From positions 1-55,477 of the forward strand of contig FMBT01000550.1 of assembly GCA_900095095.1 (NCBI GenBank): a stretch of DNA of 55,477 nucleotides, written 5' to 3'. Below, piece by piece: positions 44,173 through 55,477 of this stretch. Position 1 is the first letter of the stretch. Each line of letters opens with the position of its first letter. Below the pieces are notes generated by a model. It did not search any database and was not told where the DNA came from. It saw only the letters and a program-made list of their open reading frames with translations. The position numbers and the translations under genes are program-made. The stretch comes from Fragilariopsis cylindrus CCMP1102 (lineage: Eukaryota; Bacillariophyta; Bacillariophyceae; Bacillariales; Bacillariaceae).

Positions 44173-45692
44173 CTACCGTAGTAGAGATTGAGGAAGAATC
44201 TTCGATACTGGACGGCTATTAACGCTTGGAAAGTCATAACCAATTGCAATCAGGGTTTTCATCCATTCACCAGTAGCCTTCACATCGTGCAATCCAAGAT
44301 AATTATGCTCATACAAACCTATCCAGAGCTCAAAAATCCTTGCAGGCAATGTAGCTGCATTCGATGACCAACCATCAAGAAACTCCAACAACTTTGTTGT
44401 CTTATCGTACAGATCCCTTTCAGCAACAAAATCAGAAAGATAGTCATGTGCAGAACGTTCATGTTGAACAATGGGAGGCGTATACAAGACGTGAAGTCCT
44501 ATATCTTTCATGATGCGCTGGTGATATAGCTCCTCCAGATATCAGTTACACGCCCTGGAACGGTTATGGGCAAATACAGTCCCCAGAAAGCACTATACAA
44601 ATGTGTGGTGGCCTGAGCATTGTATGGCGAGTACGCGTATGATGGTATCAGCAACGGGATCGATTTTGCAGAACGGTCAAAATAAAATTTGGTGGAATTA
44701 GGACGAGTCATACGGAACACTGCATCATTGTCAGGATCGCCATTACAGAGTGACTGGATGACCCCAATAGACGAGAACGGCAGATCTCCAAATTCAATAG
44801 TATCAAGCGGTCCATTACAAAGTTGTCCTTCAGCTGGTCAATGGGGAATCCACGTGGCCACGGATTACTGTGGCTTGCCCCCATAAAAATGTATGGATTA
44901 AATGCAAGACGAAGATGTGATCCAGTTATATTGTTTCTTGAAATAGCAATCCCAGGAATTTTGACAGCACTGATACCATCATCGTGCTTCTTTTCTGATT
45001 GGATGAACTTCAAATGAACTGTTCTGTCAAATCCAAGATCATCGCCGAAATGGAATGGAGGGGGGATAGTTTTGCCATCTTCTAAGGGCAGAAGGATATT
45101 ATCATCGTCGAAGTCAAATATAACTTGGGCGCCATAGTTAATCGCAAACAAGTAACCAATATTCTTCCTTGCGAAACTTTTAAAGGGCATCATTTCAATG
45201 AACCCACTGCTTGAATCCATCAAATGCTCCTTCTGGTAGGAAGCGAAAAGGTAAAAGACAGTATCCTCCATTGCAAGATCCTTGTAGGTACTGTCTGGGG
45301 TGATCGTATCACCGACAATGACGAGGCACCACTTATCCAAATCAGCAACTCCAAGGATGGAAGCATCTGGTACATGAATAGTCGTTACAACAGCCCACTG
45401 CTGACAGCCTGCTCCGGCTCCTCTTGTAAACCCGCCATCATCAGAATCTTTGGAAATAGCAGCTAACGATGGGAAAAGGATCAATTTCTTATCACCTGGT
45501 TCTAAAGAAACAAAGGTAGGAGTATCCTCAGTATTGAAAGATCTGACCTTTTCTCCGGAAAAACGCACTCCAGTTGATCCAGAGCCATGAAGAACAGAAC
45601 TCTCGTCACTAGCAGAAATATGTACCGATGATAGCTCCTTATAGCCATCTGGCTTTGTTGTTGTGTAACCTAACTTATAACCAATACTATAT
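44173..45692 (-). pseudogene. N-terminal half of a STELLO/DUF288 glycosyltransferase, frame-broken
   Basis: On the minus strand, Q-W-A-V-V-T-T-I-H-V-P, K-W-C-L-V-I-V-G-D-T, A-R-K-N-I-G-Y-L-F-A-I and D-F-D-D-D-N run in the STELLO order, followed by N-P-Y-I-F-M-G-A-S, G-D-P-D-N-D-A-V-F-R, Y-S-P-Y-N-A-Q-A-T-T-H and H-D-Y-L-S-D-F. Plant STELLO proteins are Golgi membrane proteins linked to cellulose synthase assembly. Frame changes occur near 44825 and 44515, each by one base. A hydrophobic segment may begin near 45735, but no in-frame ATG precedes the domain, so the 5' end is missing. The protein stops at 44173, before the C-terminal half seen in relatives. Confidence 0.72.
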
Positions 45693-45697
45693 CTAAG

Positions 45698-46630
45698 TTG
45701 GTAGAAATAGACGGCGACTTGTATGAGGATGAAAACGAGAGGATCATATCAGGTATCTCAACACTTGTCAACCCCTTTTGTCCCCGTGACAACAGTCTTC
45801 GAGGATCTAATGGGCAAATGAGTTTACCCATTGCCCAGGCTAAATTTCCAGGCTACGGAGGATACTTGCTGGTGAACGATGATGCGATGGTTAAGTTTTG
45901 GGAGTTAGAGTCTGATTTGTGGTTTGGAGACCGTCCTTGGGGAACATTTCCATTGCTGAAATATTCTCAGCAAAGTTGGTAACTTAGACACGCACAGAGA
46001 GTATATCCGTACGGTAATTATGGATGGTCTTGGTACAACTACGATAGCAGAACAGTTCACGGGCAATCAAATGTTGTCAGATCAAATTTTGATGCAGCTC
46101 TGGATGCTATGAATGAATTGTGCAGAAATGAGACCGGCATCGTAATGGATATGGATAATACTTCCGTCAAAGAGTTTTGTGGAAAGAGATCCGAAAGCGT
46201 CCTCTCGCCCTACGTTACAGCTGGTGGGAAAGCAGATGTTCTTTATGTGCCTGGAAATAAAATTGGTGCAATGATGTCCAGAGCAATGACATTGTTTGGA
46301 GAGCATGATGTCTTTATGGAAATTGCTTATCCGATGATCATGAATACAGTGGTACCGAGGGAAGCGGTACTGGAAATGCCTCTATGTGATGGCAGTCTTA
46401 ACTTATTGAAGGATGAGTATGACGCAAATGCAGTTCAGTTTAAGCCATATTTCCAATCGGAAAGGGAGGAAGGAAAGGATCTAGATTGTCCTGTAATTCA
46501 TCCAATCAAGTTCGGAATGGATATGTCAATTACATATTGGAAAGAAACCATAAACGATAGTGGCTGCTCTTGGTGCATATGTGAAGGTTTAGGTAACAAT
46601 GAAACCTTCTGGGAGCTAGCAAAAAATTGA
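45698..46630 (+). pseudogene. C-terminal half of a STELLO/DUF288 glycosyltransferase, opposite strand
   Basis: This plus-strand text has Y-G-G-Y-L-L-V-N-D-D-A and L-W-F-G-D, then V-L-Y-V-P-G-N-K, H-D-V-F-M-E-I-A-Y-P-M-I and C-P-V-I-H-P, matching in order the C-terminal half of STELLO proteins. One in-frame TAA lies at 45980-45982; the frame before and after is the same and open, so this is a point nonsense lesion, not an indel. The left end starts just after an AG at 45696-45697, and the N-terminal half lies head to head on the other strand. No own ATG is evident. It looks like a remnant of one gene split by an inversion. Confidence 0.68.
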
Positions 46631-47312
46631 GAGAATGGCTCTTTAAACTATTATTTGTAATGAATTAAAAAATCAAAATTACTTATAGTAGTTCTGCATT
46701 ATAACTTAGGGGACGCCGATAGCGCGCGGGAAGTTAGGGGGGTGCACGGAGGAAGTAAGGGATGATAATATTAGAAAAGATCTTTTCGGACCATTGGAAA
46801 ATCGACAATAATTTATTGATATCACGTCGTGGTACGCTGTTCGTTGTTCACACACATAATAAAAGTAATAAGTGAAGGCATCACCACAACCAGAAAGCGA
46901 TGTGTACCAGTGTACCAGTGTACCAGTCCAACGTTTTTGTTGTGAAAAGAAAAAGTAGGAATACCAGCACAGTAAGCGTTAACACGACTACTGTAAGGAA
47001 GAAGGCAGAAGTTGTGAAGAGGAAAGACGAAAAGCACAATACAAGTATAGCTTGCCCTTTCTATCTTCGTGTGTCGTTGTGTGTTGTCTTCCCCTTCACC
47101 TAAAAAAGTATTGCAGTGGAAGAAACCAAACCAACTCATACAGTATTGAGGAGTTCGAAGAGTGGGTAGCACGATACCCGCGATTTGAATCAAGTCATAT
47201 ACGTCAACTATCAATATCATCATCTTCTTCTATATCAGCATACTGCAGAAGAACTGCAACATCAACATTAACATCTACATTAGCATTAACGTCAACGTCA
47301 CCGTCAATAACA
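46631..47312. other. Spacer and possible leader of the next gene
   Basis: No gene is firmly seen. A TGTACCAG triplet (three copies, about 46902-46928) is present. An upstream in-frame ATG at 47052 could lengthen the next protein. Confidence 0.4.
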
Positions 47313-48848
47313 ATGGATTCTGATAGCATTTATAAAGAACAAGTAAATCAAATTGGTCCTCGAGTTGTAGGTACAATTGTCTTATTATGTTCACTTTCTA
47401 TGCTATCTATGGCATGGAAACGACGTGATAGACTATTCCATCGTTTAGTATTAGGTAAGTCAAGTCTCAAGTCCAAAGAAGAAGAAGAAAGGAGAAGAAG
47501 AAGAAAACGATGCGAGGTATGTTCCTCCATCAAATTTTACAGCATAATATGCACTCCAATACTTACTAACGCAAAGGAAAAAATTGTTTCGTTTCTTTTT
47601 TTTCTTTTTTCGATTCCTATCATCATCATCATCATCATCGCCATCGCCATCATTATATAGGAATGTCATTCCATTTATTTATTGGTGGCATATTTTTAAT
47701 TTATGGTGAGGCTGCTATTCCAGATAGTACTGCTAATGGCACAATAACAACATGTACGATACAAGGTTTCTTTTTATATACAAGTTTTACAACATCAATG
47801 TTATATTATTGTAGTTTCAGTTTTTATTCTTTGGTGGGTGTAATGAATAATTTTAATAAATCAAAAATTAGTTGGATTGAAAAATATATACATATTGGTG
47901 TACATATATATCCAATATGTTCATCCATATATTTATTGACATTACAAGCATTTAACAATATTGGATTAGGATATTGTTTGACAGGAAGTGATCCATATCA
48001 ATGCCAGGTACCAGATTCAACAACGTCATGTGCTCGTGGTCCATCCAATACAACTGAATATCTTAGAATGAATTTATTTTGGTTAATACCATATCTTTTG
48101 AATTATTCGTACCAACTTTAATAATGATTATACTATATTTATGGTTACCAAAAAAATCAACAGCAGCAGCAGCAGCAACTTCTACAACTACAACTGCAAC
48201 AGCAACCGCAACAGCAACAGCAACAACAACAACAACAACAACAACAAGAATGTCAAGATCAACCAATTTATATAGAATCAAAAGATATTGCAATACAATC
48301 ATTTCTATATTTGTTTGTTATTTATTGGTCGATAATACCATTTATTATACAGCAAATATTATTTTTCATTACTAATGGATCTGATCCAAATTCACTTTAT
48401 CATTTTGCATTATTTTGTAATATAAATTTTTCATTATTTGGTGTATGGGCATTATTTACGTATGTATATTTTTCAATTGATATTTGGAATAATAACGACA
48501 ACAATGATAATAGAATAATTATTTTTACTAGTTCAGAAATTGGAACAACAACAAGAACAACAGCAACAACAACAAGAATAGAATCGCCACAACCGGAACA
48601 TGATGATAGAAGATCACCATCGCCGCCACCATCGTCGCAACAACAACAACACCCAAGAAGGAGAAGAAGGAGAAGAAGCAACCAGAATGAGAAGAAGATC
48701 AAGATCAAGAAAGTATAGTTTTAACATATTTGATGGTACAAACGCATCTGGAGAATTTGCTGCATTTATTCATGCCGGAGATTCTGATGATGATAATGTT
48801 GATAATGAACAAACCAATCATTGGGATACAATACAAGATCATATATAG
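47313..48848 (+). CDS. Seven-helix membrane protein, GPCR-like, frame breaks
   Basis: Exon 1 from 47313 ends at 47454; the intron 47455-47660 (GTAAGT...TATATAG) leaves one base before and two after, rebuilding Gly. Seven hydrophobic helices follow in order to about 48490, with an insert rich in Gln encoded by (CAA/CAG)n near 48160-48250 between helices 5 and 6. Frame changes lie near 48095 (T run), 48155 (A run) and 48580-48720. Cys pairs on the luminal side (Y-C-L-T-G, C-Q-V, C-A-R-G) suggest disulphides. The tail ends S-F-N-I-F-D-G-T-N-A-S-G-E-F-A with an acidic finish, a pattern I recall in diatom 7TM proteins. Ligand and partners are unknown. An ATG at 47052 is an alternative start. Confidence 0.6.
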
Positions 48849-49723
48849 ATAGATAGATAGATAGAACTACTGTACTAGATTCTAGGAGATAATAGGATAT
48901 GATTTTTATGGTATGATATTATTAACTACTGTATTAAATGCTGGGACTAAGATAATAAATATGGGATAGAACAATCGGCATACTATTATATAGTGGCTGT
49001 GTAGTCAATGGATTACTTATCTACTGTAGCTAGCGATCAAACTCTTAGTAGTACCGTATCAATTTTTGTTGCTGTTGTTGTTGTTGCTGATCAGTGTTGT
49101 CATTGGCAATGAAGTGTAAGTTAGATTGTATATAGTAGTAAGACTGTGTGCGCTGGTTAGCAACTACAGTAAGTTACGTGTCGTATAATAAAGGTAGTAT
49201 TTTTTTATCTTTTAGTCCAGTCCCACATCCGCCACGAATGAAGTTAATATATCGATCTATTCGTATCGTGCGACCTTCATAAATAAATCTACTACATTGT
49301 TGTAGCTGAGTTGTTCAAAGAAGGCTTTCGCAACAACAGCCCAAAACATTTCATGTACAGCCATACAACACAATCAACAATCTATTGACTCTTGCTTATT
49401 TACGGTGTATACTAGCATTGCTTCTTCTGATCCTGGTGGTCGTCTGCTTTGCCGTATAGTACCAACGTCGTCGTCGTCGTTACGTTGTCGCCGTCATCAT
49501 CATTGTCATAATCATACAGTATTATTAAGTTTCGAAAGATTGTCTAGTTTTTTCCTCCATAAAATGAATGGGGAAAGAAGTATTATTTGAAAGTCGAAGC
49601 AAGTTCTAGCTAATCTCCAATATCTCAGCACTTTTTTAAGGACAATTCAAGTATCAATTCAAGTTTTAATACTATACAGCCAACTAACTAACTAAATAAA
49701 TAACTATACAATACAATAATAAG
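48849..49723. other. Spacer with (ATAG)n
   Basis: Holds (ATAG)n at about 48845-48864 and a (TTG)n run near 49067-49086. No gene is supported. The right end is the leader of the channel gene. Confidence 0.5.
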
Positions 49724-50380
49724 ATGGCACAATTAAATCAAATAATATGGTCCAATATAATGTGGGGTGGATGTGGTCTCTTCTTTATGTGCTTATTTGG
49801 TATCGCAGTGAAATTAGAATGGAATTCACAATTAACACCCAAAGCCTGGAATCGACCACGAAATGTCGTCAAGAATGTTTTAAAGAAACATAAACTATTC
49901 GGATGTCTTAATTTATATCCTCTTACCTGGTACTTCTGGGCACGGTCTTTAACCTACAGTCAAGGGATGGAGGGTATAGCGGGTACCGGTACACGTGATG
50001 ATGGTTGGACGGGACCGACTCTGAAAATGAATTTAGATGGTGTGATATTATTAAAATTTCATCGGATGTTATTTAAAATATCCTTTTTGGCATCCCTTTT
50101 ATGTTGTGGTGTCTTACTACCAACCTATACCACAATTATCTGTGATCCAACTATTGTAACGGATCGTGAATGTGACCGACTGGCATCCTTAACAGATTTT
50201 GATTCCTTAACTATCTTGTCGGTACCAGATGTGAAACATGGCGATGATGCTACTACTATTCGTGAAGAAGAAGAAGAGATATTATTCAGCAATTCAACAT
50301 TGTACAACTATACAGACACTAATAATTCTACGTCATTATTATCGTCGTCGTATATAGATCCTATATCAGATATACCAATC

Positions 50381-50415
<35 letters not shown>

Positions 50416-53400
50416 ACACAGCCGAATGAAGTACTAACAACATCCCAATTAATAGATGAAAATGGATATATAATAATACCACCCGCACCGACATTGACAC
50501 AACATAATGCTGATTCCAAGTGGGTACCAGGCATCACATGGAGATTATTCACAGTTGCCCTAGTGAGTGCCATTATTTATGCCTATACCTGTTACCTGTT
50601 GTGGAATGAATGGATTGATAATTTAGCATTGCGACGTGTTTATTTTTTAGAAATGGATCATTATTCCATACGAATGAAAGAATTAGATGATATTGCTAAT
50701 TTACAAAATAAACCAGAAGATCCCATTATTGCTCAACGTCCACCATTTGTACCACATCCAGAAATGAGAGAAATACCACCCAGTGTTGGTTTATACAGTG
50801 TCTTATATCAATTACCTGTCTCTCTGGTGACCTTTGATACGGATGGTTGTACCACCATGGATCGTCAATTAGTAGCGACTGTTAATTTCTTTAATGAATG
50901 TGTACCAAATCAATCCGGATTTACCTCCTCTGTAGTGGCTGCCACAATAATACCGGATGCGGCACGTGTCTCAAAAGTATGGTTAAAATGGTATAAGTTA
51001 GAATCGAAACTAAGAATGATACGATATATCCGTAAAATTATCCAAACAAAAAGACAAAAATTAGATGATGGACGAACCGATATCTATGATGATGTTGCTA
51101 CTGTATTAAAAAAATCAAATCATACCATACGTGGCGTGGCAGTGTCACTAGTCGATAAGGTTGCTACTAGTGTTAATATAGCTAAGAAACGTGCGTCACG
51201 TAGTTCATTAACAGGATCCAAAAAATAGCGGGTATCGTACCACCACCATCCGGCGGCGGCGTGGAGATGACTACTATTATTAGTGCTGAAGAGAAGAAAT
51301 CTTTAATGTCATCCTCGTCGTCATCGTCATCGTCATCGTCATCGTCGTCACATTATCATCATCGGCACATTTTAGAAGCTTTGTTAATGATGATAAAGAG
51401 GATGGTGCTGGAACTTTACGTCATCAGACAGCAAGTGTAACAAGTACCGGTACTTCGGATGATATGATAACGAGATCGATGATAAAGATGACCTCAATCA
51501 TAGTAGTATTTGGCAGAATGTATTTGGTGGAGGATGGCGAAATGATGATGGTGATGGTGATAATCGGCAAACGGAAGACAACATAGATGATAATATCGAA
51601 GGTGGTGGTTCTACTGTCAAAAATGAAATCTCAGAAGAATTTATAGAAGGGAGTTTTATTGAGGCAGCTGAGTCGAATGATGATGAGGATAGTACCCATA
51701 ATAATGACATCGAATCACAGCTGCTACAGTTATCATTTTCATCGTCTGGTGAAGAAAATCGAGGACTTTTACCATCTACGACTGAACAAGACCCAGGTGC
51801 TTCTACCACAACTATTGGTGGTGGTAAATTTTATGGTGCCAAAACTACAGGATTTAAATACGAAGACTATGACGTCACTTCTTATGCAAAAACTATCTCA
51901 CATCATGAAGAAACGGAACTTATTGACGTCGTTGATGGATTAGGGATAGAAGAATTAAGTGTGTTTGCTAGAGAATATGCGCAATCATCATCAAGCCCCT
52001 GCCCGTTTGGTTTTGCACCAAATTTACTGAAAATATCAAGTATTGAAGAATTACGTGAAATTGAAGAAGATTTACTAGATGATTTAAAAGTATTAAATGA
52101 CGAACTAATCGATGCACGTGAGGATGTCATCCGTGGACAAGATGATGATTATGAAGTCGATTCGACTATGATCAGTACAGCGTCTTTTGATCGTGGTATT
52201 GGTGGTAGTGATTCTCTTGGTGACGATGGTGATGATGGTGGTGAAGTGAGTAGTACGAGTAGCTGTAGTGATTTCATTAGTGGTGGTATTAGTTCTATTC
52301 CGAGTCCCAAATCGGAACAAAAAAGTGTTCGTAATTTACGCAATCGGATAGTTGGCGCGGTTGCCTCAGGATCATCGGCTACAAATCAATGGGAAAAGGC
52401 GCAAGAGGTTTCTAGTAGTATGAGAGAAATACCAGAATCAGCATTGAAGTCGGGATATGGATTAGTAAATTCAGGATCACCATTATCATTACCATTATAC
52501 TCAAAGTCTGTTGGGTCATTCGCTTGCTGTAGATACAACCCATGCTTTGGCGAAACATTAAAGTCACTACCAAAATATTATGGACATATGAAGGGTGCCG
52601 GTAGAGCATTCGTTACTGCACTCGATCATCCATCGTACGCAGTGATTACATTTTCATCACGTCAGGCTGCAATCGCTGCTCGGCAATGCTTAGCTGACGG
52701 TGGAGCAACTAATTCATGGCAACAGATTGATGCAATTCCAATCCCTCCTCTTGCGGATGCTCCTCCACGAAAGCTTTTTTCTGTAGGGGTTGTTGTCGTC
52801 CAGTTACTTTAACGATAAATTACAAGGAAAAGAAATGTCGACGATGGAGTGTATACGTCTTCCTGTTCTTTTTCTCATGCTTTTACACGGTACCATTAGC
52901 ATTTATATCCATCATGATAAATCCAATATGGCTCGGTCAATACTTCCCGAATTCCAAATCTCTTCACGATCCAGACAATATTTTGTACAAAGCATTAGCA
53001 GGACCTATTTCGGGATTAGCTACGAATTTATTTCGAGCATTGCTCCCACAGATCTTTAAATTCATAGCGTATTATGAGGGTACATCCAGTAGTCTGGAGA
53101 TGGCAGAAAGGAAGGCATTATTGTTTATGTGGTATTTTATGCTTGTTACTACTTTCTTCGGACAATATCTTGCAACGATGCTCATCCAATGGTATTATCA
53201 CGGTATGTTTTTGTTAAGAATAAGGCAGTTTTAAGAATAAAGATCCGTCAGTAGCTATTGATCGATCTCACTTTTTCAACTTTATATTTTTCTCTCATTG
53301 TTCGAATATGAAGCTGGCGTAACGAATGTATCCCTAAGCCTTTGGTCGACTGTGAATCATGTTGCGACGCTGATCCCATCTTCGATTGCCCCTGCTCAAT

Positions 53401-54170
53401 TGAATTGGATTATCATGCGGTACGGATTTGTATGGCCGGCAGGATACTTCTTCCAAATCAATACATTCCTTACAAAGATTTTCAGGCTGACATGTCTCAA
53501 TCGGGCTGCAAGGGGTGGGGGTCCCGGTGGACCAACTCCTTTTCGGATCTATGTAGATTCTGGAGTGATATTTTTGTGTGTTGTAGGACTTGCACCTATG
53601 GTTCCCATTGTCGCTCCGATCGCTACAATTTATTTCATTGTCGTTCAACCCATGCTTCGATGGCTTCTAATATTTGTATACAGGCCGAGATATGATACAG
53701 GTGGAGACAAATGGCCCCTATGTCATCAAATCGTCATTTCAGCTTTGATAATGGCACAGCTGCTTACCTCCGTTGCACTTGCATTGAAAGGATCGTTGGG
53801 GGGTTCGATCTTCATTGGATGTTGCATTATCCCTACATTTATGTTCAGTGTATTGACGGAGGAACGTTTTCTTCGAGCATACAGTGATACGGCTTTACTT
53901 CAAACGAGTCGATTAGATGGAGGGCAAAAATCGTATACACAAAAAGAACGAGAGGAATTTCGTCGGTGGCTGGTAGACTGTCACAAAGCATCGTATGTTC
54001 CTACGTGTATGCTGGGAAGTAAGGAGAATTTATTGACCGTAGAACCCGCCGTTGTGATTCCAAAAGATAGTACGGAGAAAGACTTTGGAGGAGAATCGTC
54101 TACATTAGAATCATGTGGACAGATGCTAAAGAGGAAACAAAAAGGAGGAATCTACAACAGGAAAAAGTAA
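49724..54170 (+). CDS. OSCA/TMEM63-type (DUF221) channel, frame breaks
   Basis: Starts at ATG 49724. The N-terminal membrane helix, then W-Y-F-W-A-R-S-L, fits the OSCA/CSC1 N-terminal domain. The cytosolic loop follows, with a 51240-51850 low-complexity Ser/Asp-rich insert and A-V-I-T-F-S-S-R-Q-A-A (the RRM-like loop segment). The membrane domain from about 52880 has N-P-I-W, A-F-I-S and the long run to 54100. An intron 53203-53313 (GTATGT...ATGAAG) rebuilds an Ala codon. Frame changes occur near 50390 (CAA run), 51222 (A run), 51350, 51465 and 52777 (T run). Known members are mechanosensitive or hyperosmolality-gated ion channels in the plasma membrane. The channel pore region seems intact apart from these shifts. 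Confidence 0.75.
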
Positions 54171-55477
54171 GTAAATTAGTTCTTTGGAATTTGGTAGATA
54201 AATTGGAGAATTGAAAGTGCTTAACCTATTGAATACTGCGTACATCCACAATACGTGAAATCAAGAGGAGCGAGGGCTCCATAGATAGATAGCTGCAGCC
54301 TAAGTCACTTGCGTAGTGGTCACACGATCCAGTATTCATAATTAAATGCAGATGCGAAACGTAACTCAAACGTTCCATAATAGTGGCGGAGAAAAATGTA
54401 GTGACATTTTTCTACTCGCTCAGGAGAGTCTCTCGAATTATTCCCGATTAATCTATACTACGTACTGCATGAGGATATAATTAGAGAATACCACAATCAA
54501 TCATAGATATATTTATTATAGAACCCGAAGGCAGAATTTGACGCTGGAGATTGTAATGACGATGATCGCGATGATGATAATCAGGACATCAGGTTGTCTC
54601 TACATCAAAAATTATAAATCTAGATAAATATGTTCCTTTCCTTAAATAGAAGACTAATTCCTTTCTTGTTTGGATAATAACGAATTCCATACTCAGAAAC
54701 AGATTGGAATCCTAGAATAGAATTAGCATTTGTAGCACCGTGATGAAGTGGAGTATATATAGCCATACTCATCACTTTCTGTAAATGTGGCTAGATCCCA
54801 ATCAAAAAAGAAATTGCTAAATGACATTGATAACATAATTGTCTTAATGTGAATCAGACAAGACATAGGTTCCACAAGGAAGGTAATAAGGGATAGTACT
54901 AATTGATACTGATGGAGATAATCAGCAGAGGAAGAAGAGACTGACCTATTATGCCAGGTAGGCTGCTGCTGTTGTTGCTGAGGCACAGATTAGAAGAAGT
55001 AGAAGTCTAGTCTCAGCCAAATTAGTTTTATTTCTTGAACAACAGCAGGAATTCTGTTTGCATACAAGAAGAGAAGTGTTCTTTGATAAAGCAGGATAGA
55101 TATGATGATATGATGTGGTACCCAATCATATTTGCTGTAAAATGATGCTGACAGTTATCATGTTGGAATAACTTCTAGGTAGAGGTGTTATGCTAGTAGT
55201 AGATGATGACTAAGAAGTAAGAAATGTAAGGTAGGAGGTTAAGATAGGATAGGACATATTGTCTCTATAGAGAGAGATATACATTGTTAATTCATTGATA
55301 ATTGGTTTGTTACAAATAAGTTTCCAATCTCTCTTCAATTGTCTGGTGTTCCTGTCCCTTCTTTGTAGGTAGTAGCTGGACAATGGTTTGATTGATTTTC
55401 ATCCATCATAGAGATGGACTTCCCAACCAGTAAACCCCCCACCCCTTGTGATCATCTTGAGAACAAGGAAGTAGAAC
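54171..55477. other. Right-edge spacer, perhaps a decayed mobile element
   Basis: No intact gene is seen. Minus-strand open text at 54986-54723 (poly-Gln start) and a further readable stretch in another frame at about 54740-54640 (A-T-N-A-N-S-I-L-G-F-Q) could be part of a decayed retroelement reading leftward. I cannot name its family. Confidence 0.35.

Noticed and set aside
49405..49590. Short plus-strand open frame upstream of the channel gene
   Set aside because: Repeat-based and without motif; more likely leader sequence.
51200..51230. Programmed frameshifting (AAA-TAG) as in Euplotes
   Set aside because: The shift needed here is -1/+2 and other breaks lie at varied runs, and introns and codons fit a diatom; sequence indels explain it better.
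1..55477. CRISPR arrays, prokaryotic operons, rRNA or tRNA genes
   Set aside because: Looked for, but no regularly spaced direct repeats, clustered short-spaced genes or recognisable cloverleaf sequence were found by eye; a tRNA scan was not possible.

Overview
This window is nuclear DNA of a eukaryote, most probably a diatom or close stramenopile alga. Genes carry GT-AG introns of roughly 90-280 bp. Proteins are full of encoded poly-Asn, poly-Gln, poly-Asp and poly-Ser runs. One gene joins a CRAL-TRIO-like domain to what looks like the diatom-expanded DUF6824 domain, and another has the LRGG-type N-terminus common in diatom secretory proteins. No prokaryotic operons, ribosome binding sites or CRISPR arrays are seen. 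Noncoding DNA is AT-rich with many microsatellites. Family calls come from remembered motifs, not searches.

Layout. 1-793: 3' part of an ATP-grasp gene with one frame break. 1372-2872: a three-exon multi-pass membrane protein, followed by tandem decayed copies of its own C-terminal exon. 3515-5431 (minus): a MOT2/MFSD5-type transporter. 5.4-7.3 kb: gene-poor. 7333-9514 (minus): a two-exon AT-hook protein. 10547-13615: a Tousled-like kinase (TLK). 14030-14494 (minus): a small F-box-like Cys-rich protein. 15195-15932: Derlin. 16002-17609 (minus): a DOT1-like methyltransferase with an internal 63-bp duplication. 17922-18524: an unplaced small protein. 18912-20684 (minus): a two-exon alpha/beta hydrolase. 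21185-27175: a four-exon RAD5/SHPRH-like SNF2-RING helicase with three frame breaks. 27497-29062 (minus): a flavohemoglobin.

From 29 to 32 kb lie a MITE-like inverted repeat and a decayed piggyBac-type transposase. 32006-34376: a lineage-restricted protein. 35018-37331: a GT41/OGT-like glycosyltransferase broken by many frame changes. 37403-37936 (minus): an intact ABA4-like (DUF4281) protein. 38648-39589: an unknown low-complexity protein. 41361-43765: the CRAL-TRIO/DUF6824 gene. 44173-46630: the two halves of a STELLO/DUF288 glycosyltransferase, head to head on opposite strands. 47313-48848: a seven-helix membrane protein. 49724-54170: an OSCA/TMEM63-type channel. 54.2-55.5 kb: no firm gene, perhaps a decayed element.

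Several genes fit housekeeping or stress roles: TLK and the SNF2-RING helicase in S-phase and chromatin repair, Derlin in ER quality control, flavohemoglobin in NO detoxification, and the OSCA-like channel in osmosensing. E2F-like motifs stand upstream of both TLK and the helicase. The main structural oddity is that almost all frame breaks are single-base shifts, often in homopolymers, concentrated after 34 kb. This looks more like consensus indels than decay, but one DUF288 half also has an in-frame stop and an inverted partner, so real rearrangement is likely there.
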